A DNA stretch of 64,000 bases from Ryuthela nishihirai (taxonomy: Eukaryota; Arthropoda; Arachnida; Araneae; Heptathelidae), in the NCBI GenBank assembly GCA_038380435.1, contig JAWZYU010000007.1, forward strand, positions 85,884,334 through 85,948,333, written 5' to 3'. A model generated the notes under the pieces. It did not search any database, was not told the DNA's origin, and saw only the letters and a program-made list of their open reading frames with translations. The position numbers were made by a program, and so were the translations under genes. Within the stretch, counting starts at the first letter, position 1, and every line of letters starts with the position of its first letter. This document shows, in pieces, positions 45,526 to 58,212 of the stretch.

Positions 45526-46164
45526 TTAAGGGAAAAACAAAATTAACTCTTTGTACACCTATGTATAATTCATCATAAATTAATATTTTGATCAATTTTT
45601 CCAAGGAGTAAAATTAGTCTTCCCCCCCACCCTTTTTTTTAGTGCTTCAAATATTTCTGAAATTCAGAGATACAAAACTTAGTCTAGTTCTTTTAATGTG
45701 TATTGGTATCAAGGAAATTCTTAGTTAATTACTAGTGTAAACAATGACAGACATTTTAGGGTTTTAACCTCAGTGATATTTGTGTTGCTAAAATGTTGTT
45801 TCAGTTACTTCTACTACTTGTTTAACACAATGTCATCAGAAGTTGGTCTGCTCATTGGAAGGACCTAAAATAACATTCTAATAAGCCTAGCCCCCTGAGA
45901 AATTTTTAGTCACACGATGCCACTGCATATTATCTATATTTTTAAGAATATGACTTCATTGATAAATGAATATCCTGTGATCAAATAGTATATTTGAATA
46001 ATTGCCTGAAAAGGATGATTAAATTTTAAAGTCAAGGTGTTCAATTTTCATAAATATTTAACATTTTAGAGCATTATTTCTTTGAATGAACACTAATTTC
46101 TGATTTTCTTCATTTGACTTCAGTAATTTTCGAATCAATACTAAAAGTATGTTGGTGATTTAAA
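45526..46164. other. Intron 4, unassigned
   Basis: AT-rich, no gene recognised. Confidence 0.5.
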
Positions 46165-46770
46165 CAGTAAATAATATTCACAGAGTCCTGTTGACTTTAA
46201 CATCAATAAATCAATAAATATTTTTGCAGGAAAAAAAGTTTTGCCAACATTGGGATTTGAATCCATGTTTCTCCAGAAACATGTCAGTGCATTCTACCAT
46301 TGAACAACCATTGGTTCTACATTGAACCATTGTTGACGGGATGGCAACTATTTCTTTTAAATGTTATAGTGAGTAAGGTGGAAATAAATAATTAAGTCAC
46401 TTCGAGTGGTTAGCCTGCTTAACTGTTGATCTAGGGGAAGTTGGTTCAAACCCCAGGTAAGGCATGGCTGTTCATGTTTTTCTGCTGAGGTCCTGCCATC
46501 CTCACAGACCTTCTACTATGGCTTGTAAACTGACAGGCTTCTGTCAGACCTCTGTGACAAACAGCTGCTTGAGGGGTATTTTTTTAATCTTTTACACTGT
46601 TAGTGTTATTAATTATTTAAACAGTGAATAATATTCACAGAGTTATCTGTTGACTTTAACATCAATAAATCAATAAATATTTTTGTGGAAAAAGTTTTGC
46701 TGACATGCGGGATTTGGACCCATGTCTCTCCAGAAACATGCCAGAGTATTCTACCATTGAACTAATGCCA
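46165..46770 (-). repeat. Direct duplication with a tRNA-like block
   Basis: About 150 bp at 46165-46320 recurs at 46619-46770 (shared AATAATATTCACAGAG, AACATCAATAAATC and a tRNA-like minus-strand block with GTTCAATGGTAGAAT and GGATTCAAATCCC). An S1 SINE lies between the two. Confidence 0.65.
46396..46586 (+). mobile_element. S1 SINE copy 10
   Basis: Plus-strand S1 lacking the first few bases. B box GGTTCAAACCC is changed; the tail palindrome has decayed to ACAGCTGCTTG. Confidence 0.88.
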
Positions 46771-46831
46771 ACTCCATCGTTTTTCCTCTTAATATGACTT
46801 TTAACTAAATGGCACCAAGTCCAGGTGCCAA

Positions 46832-48936
46832 AATCATGGGAATAGTGAAAAGTCATCTCTGCTTTTTTTTCCCTTTATTTTGCACTCTTTTCTGCCCTGC
46901 CTTAAACCTGTTTCACTATTCCAAGAATTATTTTTATCACATATATCATTTATCCCAACATTCTATGCATCTTTCCTGCTTTTCAAATCAAAACCGTAAG
47001 AAAAAAAAAAAGTCTTCATAACCATAGCTTCTTGAAGACTGAATGCAGAGCACAGCATCACAGGACACCAGAGAGTAGGTAGCAAGTGTTTTAATTGCTT
47101 GATCACATGTGCAAGTGTGGGGAGAGCCATCTACTAAGTGGCTGCATGGCAAGTTGTTTACATGAATGATTTAAGTCAAATGGGATATAGACTCCCTTCA
47201 TAGAGTTAGTATTTTGTTTCCTTTTATAATTAAATCATAGTTTACATTTCTGTGGAAACTAAGGTTTAATTATAAAATTTATGGACTTTATTTCCATAAA
47301 TTTTTTGATTTTTCCACCAATCAATAATTATCGATTTTTTTAGAGTTATGCTACATTGGATGGCTGGCTTACAATTTGTTGCTGTGTATATTTTTATTTA
47401 ATTTAACATCACATTAAGTTATATGTAAGCCGTCCCATGGCCGAGTGATTAGCATGCTTGGCTACTGATCTAAGGGACCTGGGTTTGAGCCCCGGGTAAG
47501 GCATAGATGCGTGTGTTGTTTTTCTGCTGAGGTCCTGCCATCCTCACAGACCTTCTACTATGGCATATAAACTGACAGGCTCCTGTCAGACCTCTGGCAA
47601 GCAGCTGCTTGAGGGGGTATTTTATTTTTTTTAAGTTATGTTATTTTTTCTTATTATTTTTTTTGTTTTCCAGTAAACCAACTTTGATCTCGTATTATTT
47701 TTCTAAAAATGAATGAGGGATATGAATCGAAAATGACTTTCTTGGCATGCAAATAGTTCTCATGTAAGAGGGCAATATTAGGAAGTGTTTTACCCCCCCC
47801 CCCCCCCCCCCCCCACTAAACTCACTGAAAATGCCACTAAGCTCACTGAAAATGTTTTACCCGCACTTTGGAAAATTTAATATTTTTTTTAATTAAGAGT
47901 TTTAATGTTTATATTGAATGATTTTAAAAGCATTCCCTCCACCCCACTCCCTCAGTATCTTGGCTGTGCCCACTCTGATGATATAACTCTGCTTTGGTGC
48001 ACTAACCTTTTAGCACCCAAAATCCCCAAAATTAAACCCCCAAAGAAAAAAAATGCATAATGGTTAGAAAAAAAGCAGCCAAGAAGTGTGCCTCCATTTC
48101 ATAAACAGGATAGAATATCCCATTAATGTGTGAGCAATTCAAGTCACCTTGTATAACACTGGCCCATGTTTCAAATTATACAACACTGAAAAGAATCATT
48201 AAAAGAAATAAAAATCATGTTTCAGGTAAATATAGTATTCAGGAAGAAATTTCCTTTCAATTAATATATAATTTCGCTGTTTTTATTCGCCAGGTTTTCC
48301 AAAATTAAACTTCAATTGCATAGTCTGATCTATTTTTTTTTTTTGCTATATTATGTAAAAAAGTCTTATTAAAATCATTATGTTTATAAATTTGTTTAAA
48401 TATTAGACCTATTTCAGTTGATTGGTAATTTAAAAAAAATTAGAAAGTTGCCTTGTTTACATGACTCAACATAGCAAAAGCCTGGCCTTTTTTCAAAGTA
48501 TGGTAACAAGAAAAAAATTATAAAAGGGGAATAATTTTCTTGCTTCAGGTAAGTATTTATTTATTTTTTTTAATTTTTTTTTGTTACTCAGAAATAAATA
48601 GCCTTTCATTCATATGCATTATAATAAGTTTCTGTCTATTAGGTTTTTTTTAAATAAATTCTTATTTGCATTGCCAGATGTATTTTTTTTTACTTAAATT
48701 GACTCAAGAAAACCTATTAAAATAAAACTATTTGTCTTTTTTGCAAAACATTTTTAGAAAAATTAAGAATTAAATGCTGATTTATTTGGCATATAACATA
48801 TCATAATTGCTTTCATTTGTTATTTGGCAAAAAAAAGGTCTAAAGGTTTTTTTAAATAAGGTTTTTTATGAGCATAGGGAGAAAATAGCTTGGCCTCTGG
48901 ATGTAAACCAGTTTTTCAAGCTGGACACTGGAAGGG
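46832..48936 (+). mobile_element. PBx element, copy 1 (left-truncated)
   Basis: Long collinear similarity to 54900-56904: TATGCATCTTTCCTGCT, CTACAATTTGTTGCTGTG, CAGTAAA..ACTTTGATCT, a poly-C tract (22 C at 47793-47814), TTGAATGATTTTAAA, GTTTTCCAAAATTAAA, AAAATAGCTTGGCCTCTGGA, and the terminal GGACACTGGAAGGG at 48923-48936. The left terminus and one TTAA are missing. No transposase. Confidence 0.75.
47429..47632 (+). mobile_element. S1 SINE copy 11, full length
   Basis: Intact S1 with both tail hairpins (47572-47589, 47598-47611). AAGTTAT flanks both sides (47416-47422, 47633-47639). The PBx copy at 55380 has no SINE at this position, which gives an empty-site control. Confidence 0.94.
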
Positions 48937-50399
48937 CTATGGATTATTGATCAAAGCTCTAACTCTAACAGTGTTCCATGACTCATCTTTCTATGTGTAA
49001 CAGGAGAGATATACCATATACTGTATCTGTGTTATAGAACACATTGGATTTCCTTGATGAGAAGCTGTGTTTGTTTCAAATAGCTGACTAGTAAGTTTCA
49101 TGCCCCTTGTGTTTTGGGGCTTAAGGTTTTTGTGACCTCTTTATTTAACTGTTATGCAATAGTGGAAGTATTCCTATACACTGCTTCCAAAGGTTGTGTG
49201 GTCAATCTTGTTTAAACTTACTGTGGCCTGAGGCTTAGACTAGTGAATAGGTCATGATTCTGTCATGTATAAAGAAGTATTAATATTATATAAAGAAGCT
49301 ACATTCTGTGCATGTTAAAGAATACATTGGGTGGCCTTGATGGGAAGCTACCATCTGTCTCCTAACAACAGTTCAGTGTGTCCCCTCCACCAACCTTCTC
49401 TGAGCCCTTAGAGTCCTTGTGACCTGGCCATTTGGCCCATTGCCTGCAAAAAAGTGCTGCCCACAGTGATTTTGTTTTGAATGGCAATGGAATTATTACT
49501 TTGTCTGCTGCAGGAGGTAATGCATGCTTAACCAGTTCTAAAAAATTTGATTTAACCTACTTATTCATGATTGGTTTAGATTTTAGGGTTGCACTGTGGT
49601 CTTCGTGAACCACAAGGCCGGGACAGCTCTGAGCGAAGGAGACAACTAGTCATCCTTTCCTTCCCAATGTCACTCCCACTGAAGTAAGCAAATATTGATT
49701 GTCTGCTCTTTTGTTGCTCACTAGTTTACATATCAGTTACTTTTGCAAATTTACGAATTTCATGTAAGTTCTTATCATTCTCAAGTTTTAAAATGTAGCA
49801 TTTTTTTATTGTGAAGGTTTAAAGCTCTTTTGACATTCTGTGTGGTAGTTCAAGACATAGACATTTGTGCTTTTGAATTAATCTCTGTCTATCATTGAAA
49901 GAAATACATTCCTGCAGAAAAAGCTATATTTTAATATCCTTTAGAATTCATTATGCTTAATCACTGTTGTGCAACAGAATATCTGTTAAATTGTTAAAGT
50001 AAAGGTAGCACTGAATATGTGAAAAATTGAAAATGAGAGGCAGAAGAACATATTGATTTTAATCAGAACAATAAAATATTAAATATTGATGCATTTTTGA
50101 ATGACAATTTCTACTCAAGTAAAGGAATTTATTCAAAGTGCAAATGTGATCGTTCTTGATACAAAACAGAAATTTCCATTTTATTCATAAGTTTGTTTCT
50201 TTCTCCAAGAAATGAAAAGCTTAAAAATTGATGGTGAAATGAATTTACACATGTTCTAGGGTGATATATCTATATCCACAGTGCCTATTCCTATAAACAC
50301 AGTAATTCCTATAAACACAGTTCTGCAAATAATTAATACTCAGCATTAGGCCAAAAAGTCGTCAAATATCAGAGCAATCCTAATAGATTTTATGATGGT
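48937..50399. other. Intron 4, last part
   Basis: AT-rich apart from the S3 fragment at 49298-49470 and a GC-richer stretch near 49590-49680. No gene. Confidence 0.5.
49298..49470 (+). mobile_element. S3 SINE, 3' fragment
   Basis: Matches the last 170 bp of S3 (CATGTTAAAGAATACATTGG, GACCTGGCCATTTGGCCCAT, CAAAAAAGTGCTGCC). The head is absent. Confidence 0.85.
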
Positions 50400-51143
50400 C
50401 CACCCATTCACTTTTACTTTTCCTTAACCAGTTTTGCTTAATTTACATTATATTTATCATTTTGAGGATTATTTCATTTTGTAGAGTGTCTCAATCCTCA
50501 TTCTGAGTGTAGGAGTTGGGCATGTGCAACTCTGATCTTTCGATTGGCAACCGCTAACTAACAACTCTCTTGTGTCATAGCTTGTTCTATCGTCAGTTCA
50601 TGCAAATGTCTTTTCCAGCATGCAACAGCCACTTGCCGAATTTGTACACTGCTCGCTATAACTTAGTGGCATTAGGTCACAGAGTTAGTAATTGAGATTG
50701 TAGTAGACAGAGTAGAATGAGAGAAAGAGTAAGGAGTTGAGCAGTAGAGATGTAGAAGCAGAGTTATTGTGAATCAGTGTAGACAGAGTTTTTGTCTGAG
50801 ATGATGTTACTTTAGATAGATGTGAGTTGCTAATACTCCTCTTGGTGAGTGAATTTTTTGGAAATAACTTTGTTTGTTTTAGAAACTTTTGAATCTTTGC
50901 TGATTTTTTTCTTGAGCAACGTGAATTAATTTTTTGATTGTATTTAACTTTAAACTTCACAGTCATTTTTAAATTCTTACTCGATAAGTAACGCTTGATA
51001 AATATATTAATGAACCCTATTTCAACTTTATTTGGCAAGTTATTATTGCCTGGCACCTGATAGAGCTATCCGGAATTTAAATAAAATTGGATCAGACGAA
51101 AAGTCCAACTTTAAAAATTAATAATCTTTGGAGCATTACAATT
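50400..51143 (+). mobile_element. LTR-like repeat, copy 2
   Basis: Same sequence as 37366-38134 with substitutions and indels (CCCATTCACTTTTACTTTTC start; GAACCCTATTTCAACTTTAT and AGCATTACAA near the end). It lies 380 bp before exon 5. No clear target duplication, no open frame. Confidence 0.75.
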
Positions 51144-51519
51144 TAACTCGTCTGCTTACCTGAGTGTATTAGTGACAACCTTGGTGTATTTGGTCTTACC
51201 TGACTGACTTGTACCCTCAAAAACAAATGAGAATAATTTCAATTTCATAAAATTTTCAAGGTTATATCATTTACAATGAATGTACAAACATACTTGACTC
51301 TGTAGATAAATTTATGTGAATAAGATATCTTCAGTAAACCATTGGTTATGATCACATAAGTGTGGCATGTAATTAAAAAAATGATAAGCAGATGAATTAA
51401 TAATATGATGTATTGAAATATGTATGCAAGATAATTGTATTTAATAAAAATTAATATATGATAATGAATTATGAACATTTTTTAATGTCAGAGTACTTAT
51501 ATAATTTGACCAAAAACAG
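51144..51519. other. Intron 4, end
   Basis: AT-rich. The acceptor CCAAAAACAG at 51510-51519 has a poor pyrimidine tract, but the frame and the protein match on both sides fix it. Confidence 0.6.
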
Positions 51520-51676
51520 GGCATTCAGCATTGTGGAAACTATAGAAACGATGTATGGCTTAAAGAATGGTGAGCTGGAGCAGTGGAGTGTACAGCAAAT
51601 GATAGACTGTGCATCAAAACCAAACCAAGGATGTGATGGAGGAGACACTTGCTTAGCTATTCAGTGGTTATATGAG
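51520..51676 (+). CDS. CTSO: Cathepsin O-like protease, exon 5
   Basis: Last base of codon 152, codons 153-204, ending before GTAAAAG (phase 0). AFSIVETIETMYGLKNGELE continues the CGACW of exon 4 into the papain central helix. Then come the strongest family marks: QWSVQQMIDC (residues 173-182; LSVQQVIDC in human cathepsin O from memory) and QGCDGGDTCLAIQWLYE, the C-x-GG motif with its disulfide Cys. The SVQQ block separates this from cathepsins L, B and K, which have S(E/Q)QNLVDC or similar. No stops or indels, so it looks under selection despite the transposon-filled introns on both sides. Confidence 0.96.
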
Positions 51677-51829
51677 GTAAAAGAATGTAATATACTAATT
51701 TATAGCAGGTGAATGCTTATCTGAAAAAAGAAAAATCAAATTGCTTATGAAAAGTATCCTAATACTCTGATTTTCTCTTTATCTGATAATAAACCTTAGA
51801 AAAATAAGCTATTTCAAAATTAAAGAAAT

Positions 51830-53262
51830 TTTATACCATGGTTCCATAATGAAGGGTTCTTGCAAGGGCTTTTGTTCTTGACATGCATATGCAGAACAAA
51901 AACCATTGCACTTACCTCAACAAAACTTTTACAGTCCTTCGAAGTACTCCCAGCATCTATGCATCTACAATTCTGGAACACTTGGTGGTACTCCTTTTGG
52001 GTAATACTCCGCAACTCTGAATGAATGCATTTTGCAAGGTCTTGCACCCTTGAAATAGGCTTCCCAGAAAGTTCCTTTTAATTTTTGTAAACAACCAAAA
52101 ATCACATGGTGCAAGATCAAGTAAATATTCAAGATAGGATATTTATTTATTTGTTTATTTGGTGTTACAACATCTTATCACCTCTGTCGTGAGACTGCTC
52201 ACTCACAGCATTTTTTAACAATGCAGGATGGGGTAGCTGTTTGATTTTTTCCTGCTCCAGATAGCATGTAACTTGCCAGATTTTGTGAGCACTGGCATTG
52301 TCATAAAGAAAAAGAACCATTAACATGCCTGTTTTTGGATACTGCTTCTTCATCTCCTTAACCATTTTGGGCAAAACAATGCTGTAATAGTATTGGCCAT
52401 TTATAGTAAATTTTTCAGGTAAGGTGCGCACAGCTACAGCTCCTGGGGAATTGAAAGAAATTGTGAACATCCTCTTCCTAGAGTGAAAGTCAGAGTAGTA
52501 AGTAAGTAGAGTGAAAGTCTTGTCAGAGGATTTGGAAATATGGTTCAGTTTCTGTAACCCAATCATAGTTGTTGATCTTTCTAGGAGTTGTTTAGTACTA
52601 AAACAACATCTCATCACCTCTGACGATGTCTGTTAACCATTTGAAGCCACTAGGTTCAAACATTGCCAGTATCTCCTGGCATGATTTGACTCTAGCCCTT
52701 TTCTGCTGTTCTCTCCATTCGTTGGGGTACCCATTTGGCACGGAACTTTCATAACTTTAAACCTTAATGAATAATTGTTTCCACACTATCAATTGATACA
52801 CTGACATTTAAACTTATTCCCTGAATGGTGATGTATGGTTTTTCCTTAATGAGTTCAAAAACAGCAGCAATGGTTCTCTTGTTCATGGCCACCTTTGGTC
52901 TTCCTGCATGAAGGAGGTCTTTGAAGCTCTATTATCCTCTGAATTTGCACATCCATCCCATAACAGTGTGCTATGAACAGGCACGAAATCCTTATACTTG
53001 TTGTAAATTGTTGTCTCCAAGCTACATCCTTGTGAAAATGTTAAAAGTTTCCCCCATCTTTAGTAGGCTCCATAGCAAAAACACACAAATATCGCAGACC
53101 AGACTTGACATGCCACCAGCGCAGAGAGAAATAATGATACTGCCTTTGTTTTTAACACACTGACAAGTTTTCAAAGAAGTCATAGCTCATTGACTTTGGA
53201 GGAACAAGTGCAAATCTACAGATACATGTCAAGAACTTTTTTGAATGCCCTCCGTATTATTT
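51830..53262 (-). pseudogene. Mariner transposase pseudogene
   Basis: Minus-strand blocks in order: KPYITIQGISLNVSVSIDSV (helix-turn-helix region), VRGDEMLF at the first Asp, MFTISFNSPGAVAVRTLPE, INGQYYYSIVLPKM, LYDNASAHK with the second Asp, then, in another frame, LLDLAPCDFWLFTKIKRNFL with the third, and a C-terminal ITQKEYHQVFQNC block. The right edge, read inward, begins near CGGAGGGCATTCAAAAAAG, a mariner-type end; the left end is not clear. Multiple stops and frameshifts. Confidence 0.82.
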
Positions 53263-53934
53263 TTTTTATACATGCAAACCATTACATAGCTCTAAGTAAG
53301 CAATAGATAGACTTCAATCAAATAATATCACATCATTTTTGTGTACTGGGATTTAGGTCTTTATGTAAAATTTTATAACTTTTATTTTTAATTGAGGCAA
53401 TAAAAATACAGTTTAAAGTATGATAGATACTGGAAATACAATAAGGTATGACTGTAAGTTTGCATTATAACAAGGCAGTACTGAGCACAGCCAAGACTTG
53501 TCTTGATTTCCTTGACAGACACACATGCAATGGGAGTGGAATATGGAAGTCCATTGGGGGCTGTTTGCTTTTACATCTGGGGGAATTATGATGTTTCCCA
53601 CATTATTTATTGACTATTTGCATCTGGTTTGCATTTGAGGCAGCTCTTTAAGGGGTGAATTCGGGGTTAATGTTCATTATCCCATCCATTTGGTTGTGAT
53701 TAACTGGCAACTGCTTCTTATTGGCAAAGTTGCTTGTGTTCATTACAGAATTCACAATTCTGATATTTATATTGTGCTAAATTATTGTTCCATATATCAC
53801 TAAATATTTTGAACAATAAGTAAGTTGATTTATTAAAAAAAAGCTGTTTTACTCTAAGTGATCAAGAAAAATTCAACGTTTAAACTTTAGTATCAGATCA
53901 CTTTGATATTTATACACCTTAGAAGGATAAAATC
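53263..53934. other. Intron 5, unassigned
   Basis: AT-rich, no gene recognised. Confidence 0.55.
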
Positions 53935-54477
53935 AGTCGAGGGCTTTTCATCATCATCCTCAAGCAGCATGGGCTATTGAGGTCCAACTAGATCATGCAA
54001 TTTAATTCTCCAAGCATATCTGTTCTAAGCTGCATCTGGCAAGGTCCTGTTTGACATTGTCTGCCCATCACATCCTAGGTCTCCCCTCTTTCTGAAGCCT
54101 CTAGGTACACTGTTCATAACTCTATTCTCTAATCTATAATTATCTGTACAGCAACATGACCAAACCAATGGAGTCTATCTCTGCACAATATGCTGCTTAA
54201 AGGAGGTTGCTGACTCCTTTGCCTAACCTCATCATTACTTACAAAGTTGAACCACATAATGCCCAAGACATTTACAATTGCATCCAAGTTTCTCTACCAT
54301 AACTAACCCTAGAAAGAATCGAACTATTATACGGTCTAATTTTAGTGTTTAGGTGTATACGCCTATTTCTCTACACTTTCCATAGGTTCTTAAAAGTCCC
54401 AGCAGTTATCCCTGTTCATCTGCCAATTTCATGCCGTGCATCACCAGTATCTGTTACATAGCTCCCAGGATAATTAA

Positions 54478-56904
54478 CCCTTCCAGTGTCCATGTCTTCT
54501 GTATATGTTTGCAGAATCTGAAATGAAAGGCCAAGGACATATGTATACATTTTTAGTACAAAAAAAAAAATCGATTTTTTAAAAATAAAAATTGCCATTG
54601 TAATTTATATATATATATCTTATAAAAATATATAATTCAGGCTTGAAAAGTAATATTTTGTTTTTTAATTGATGCATATCTTGTTAAACTGTAATATAAA
54701 TAAGTTGATAAAGCCATCTGATTGCCATTTCTTAGAAGCAATAAACGGTATTGCTGATTTGCTTGTTAACATTCCTCTTTTCTGAAGCAACCTTCTGATT
54801 TCAGCTCAGAAGTTTGATTTGAACTATTATCAACAAATTTTTCCTTAAATTTTTTAAAATCTCCTAAAAATTAAAAAAAAAACTCCTATTTTTAAAAATG
54901 GTAGATTTTGGAAGTAATTACAAAGTACTTACAGCCATTTTATTTTTCTGCTTCACACTCTTTTCTGTTGTAAACCTATTTCAGTTTCCTAAAATTATTT
55001 TTATCATTTTTCCCAGATTTCTATGCATCTTTCCTGCTCTTAAAATCAAAACTGGAAGTAAAAATATCCTTCTTAGAAATTCTTTAATTATGTTATTGGC
55101 TCACTGAGGCAAACAAGGAGCAGATGTTTGACATGCTTTCTCCGTTCTGTGTGTTATAAGCGGCTCCCATATAATTTGGTTTTGGTCCAGCATATTGGAT
55201 ACCCTTTTTAAAGTTAGCATTTACTTTTTTGTATTTAAAGCTTAGTTTTCATTTCAGTAGATTTATTTTTGTAAATTAGTGATCTTTTGGCTGATCACTA
55301 AATATTGATTTTTCATAGTTATATTACATCAGATGGCCGGCCTACAATTTGTTGCTGTGGACATTTTAACTCGAATTAGACTATATGTTAATTCTTATTT
55401 ATTACTTTTCCAGTAAAACTTTGATCTGGTGTCATTTTCTGAAAATAAATGAAGTCTTTGATATGGAAGCAAATTCATTTCTGTAGATGAATTTCTGTAA
55501 GTTAGCAGTCTTTTGTTCAGCTGATTTATCAATCTTTCTGAGTTATGCAACATCAGAGGCTGGCTTTAAAGTTGTTGAAGATATTTTATTTAGCATCCCA
55601 TTAGGATATATATAATTTTCTTTTATTTTTTAGTAAAAATACTTTGAACTTGTACCATTTTCAAAAAGAATGTCTTGGATACAGAAAGAAAATAGACTTC
55701 CTTGCTACAGAAAGCAGCCATCATGTGGGAGGCCAATTTTGGGAAAGCTTCCCCTCCACTAAACTCACCATGAACATTTCAACATTTACCCCCCCCCCCC
55801 CTCTAGAAAAATAGTATTTTTTTTAATTATAAGTTTTTTTGTTCATATTGAATGATTTTAAAGTGCCCCCCCCCCCCAATACCTTGGCTGCACCACACGG
55901 GCGATATAATGCTGTTTTTATTTTTTTGCTTTGATACACAAACCTTTCTGCATTTTGCCAAGATCGCCAAACTTCAACACTCAAAGAAAAAATTCATAAT
56001 GTTTAGTAAAAAAAGCAGTTATGAAAGTTTTTCTTTTCCAATTTCATAACCAGTTCAGAAAATCCCGTGAATGTGAGAATTCCAAGTCACTTTGTATAAC
56101 ATTGGCCGTGTGTTTAAAATATACAATACTGAAAAGGATCATTAAAAGAAATAAAAATCGTATTTCAGGTTCAATGTTATATTATTCAGGGGAAATTTTT
56201 CTTTTGATTAATATATAATTTAACTATTTTTATTCATCAGGTTTTCCAAAATGAAGCCTTAACTGCATAGCGTGATCTTTTTTTTTTCACTATATCACAT
56301 TGATAAAGGCTTATTAAAATCAATATGCTTGTAAATTTGTTTATATTATTTATTTTCATAAAATTCGTAATTAAATTCTGTTTAATTTGGTATATAACAT
56401 TACCTATTTCTGTTAATTGGTTATTTCTTTTTAATTTTAAAGTTGACTTGTTTATCTAGCTCAGCACAATTGTCTAAAACCCTTGAATTTCCTCAAAGCT
56501 TATGGTACCGAGAAAAAATTACAGAACAAGAGAAATAATTACTGAAACCAAAAAAATAATTTTTTCATTATTCAGAAATAGCCTTTCTATTCATGTGCAT
56601 TATAATAATTTCTGTGTATTAGTTTTTGTAAATAAATTTTTATTTGTGTTGCCAGATGCATTTTTTTACTACATGACCCTAAAAAAACTATTAAAATAAA
56701 ACTTGTTTCTTTTTTTATTAAATATTTTTTCCAGAAAATCCAGAATAAAATGCTGATTAATTTGGCATGTAACATGCCATAATTCTTTTCATTAGTTATT
56801 TGGCAAAAAAAGTTTTAAAGTTAATTTTTATTTGGTTGAGCATAGGGAGAAAATAGCTTGGCCTCTGGATGGAAACCAGTTTTTCAGGCTGGACACTGGA
56901 AAGG
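54478..56904. mobile_element. PBx element, complete, in the LINE
   Basis: TTAA at 54474-54477 and 56905-56908. Ends CCCTTCCAGTGTCC and GGACACTGGAAAGG are inverted repeats (one mismatch in 14). Deleting the element with one TTAA fuses the LINE frame exactly (VSQF-N-YPGSYV). TTAA targeting and CCY...RGG ends are the hallmark of piggyBac. 2427 bp, AT-rich, no transposase. Inside are poly-C tracts (13 C at 55789-55801, 12 C at 55866-55877) and two kinds of internally repeated module (near 55315/55530 and near 56240/56610). Confidence 0.88.
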
Positions 56905-58015
56905 TTAAACTGAGACACTTGCTCAAGAGTGCAGCCATTCAAAACAACTGAAGCACCATCTGCCTGACCAATTTTCATTACTTTAGTTTTCTCTGTTTAT
57001 AATCAAACCTACTCTGCTAAAATGTCTCATCAACAGCTCGAATGAAAGAGTTCATCTCATCAACATCATTTGCCAAAAGGGCTAAATCATCAGATATAAT
57101 CTAAATCAGAAATTATCAGATCTCCAGACCATTTAAGGCCAAATACTCTTTCCCTTGCATGAATTTCGTGTAACATAATCAATAACCAAACAAAAGAGAA
57201 AAGGAGACAAAATGCACCCTTGTCAAACAGCAGAAGCAATGCTAAATCAATTGCTACAAACCAACTCTCACACTCGACTCATTGTTATTATATAGAGCTT
57301 TCATTGTGTTAATTAACTTGTCTTGTATACCATATGATATCACAATCAACCACAAATTATGGTGATCAACAGAGTCAATGCCTTTTTGAAATCAACAAAG
57401 TTGGTAAACAAAGGTTTCTGACACTCGAAACATTTCTCAAGAATCTGCCTGAGTGAAAATATCTGATCCACACATCCCCTACCATTTCTGAATCCACATT
57501 GCTCATCACACAATTGCCTGTCAACCAGATTCTTAATTCTATTAAGCACAATCATGCAAAATACTTTCCCTGGAACAGAGAGTAGGCTAATACCTCTATA
57601 GTTATCACAAGAACTGCGATTACCTTTTTTGAAAATAGGGATAATAATAGCTCTTGTAAAATCCTTAGGAACCATGCCTTTATCATAAAAGATATTCAAA
57701 ATTTCAGTCATTCATGTGGTAACTGAAACATTCTCAGCTGTAAGCATTTCCATAGTAATTTCATCTACCCATGGGGATTTATCTAGTTTAAGTTTAGAAA
57801 TAGCCAAAATAACTTCAAACTGTGTTATAGAGCCAACATTAAAGCCATTAATGCATCTATCATCATTACAAACAATGGGAGTAGAACTAACCACATTGTT
57901 TAGAACATCACTGAAATGCTCAGCCCACCTAGCCATGACAGAATCCTCACCATCTATAACTTTACCTTGTTTATCCTTCATTCCCTACATACCTGTCCGT
58001 TTTCTACCACTACTG

Positions 58016-58212
58016 CCAGCTGGGTTAGCGTTGAGATTTATTTCCACAAAATTCCCCACCCTGCCCACAGTCAGTAGGGGAACCGATGGGTTTGGAAAGG
58101 CCGCTATCTGTTGGATGGGACGTTAAGCCGTGGCCCTTTGTGCAGGAGAGCCATACTCTGTGAATATTAAAGAACACGCTGGATGGCCTTGACGGGAGTC
58201 TACCATCTGTCT
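58016..58212 (+). mobile_element. S3 SINE, internal fragment in the LINE
   Basis: Matches S3 from CCAGCTGGGTTAGCG to TACCATCTGTCT; the tRNA-like head and the last third are missing. It lies between the endonuclease and RT parts of the LINE. No target duplication seen. Confidence 0.85.

Noticed and set aside
52165..52617. A 150-codon host gene
   Set aside because: It contains mariner transposase motifs (LYDNASAH) and needs frameshifts to reach the LDLAPCD block.
57716..58126. A 136-codon plus-strand open frame
   Set aside because: It is the antisense of LINE coding sequence running into an S3 fragment.
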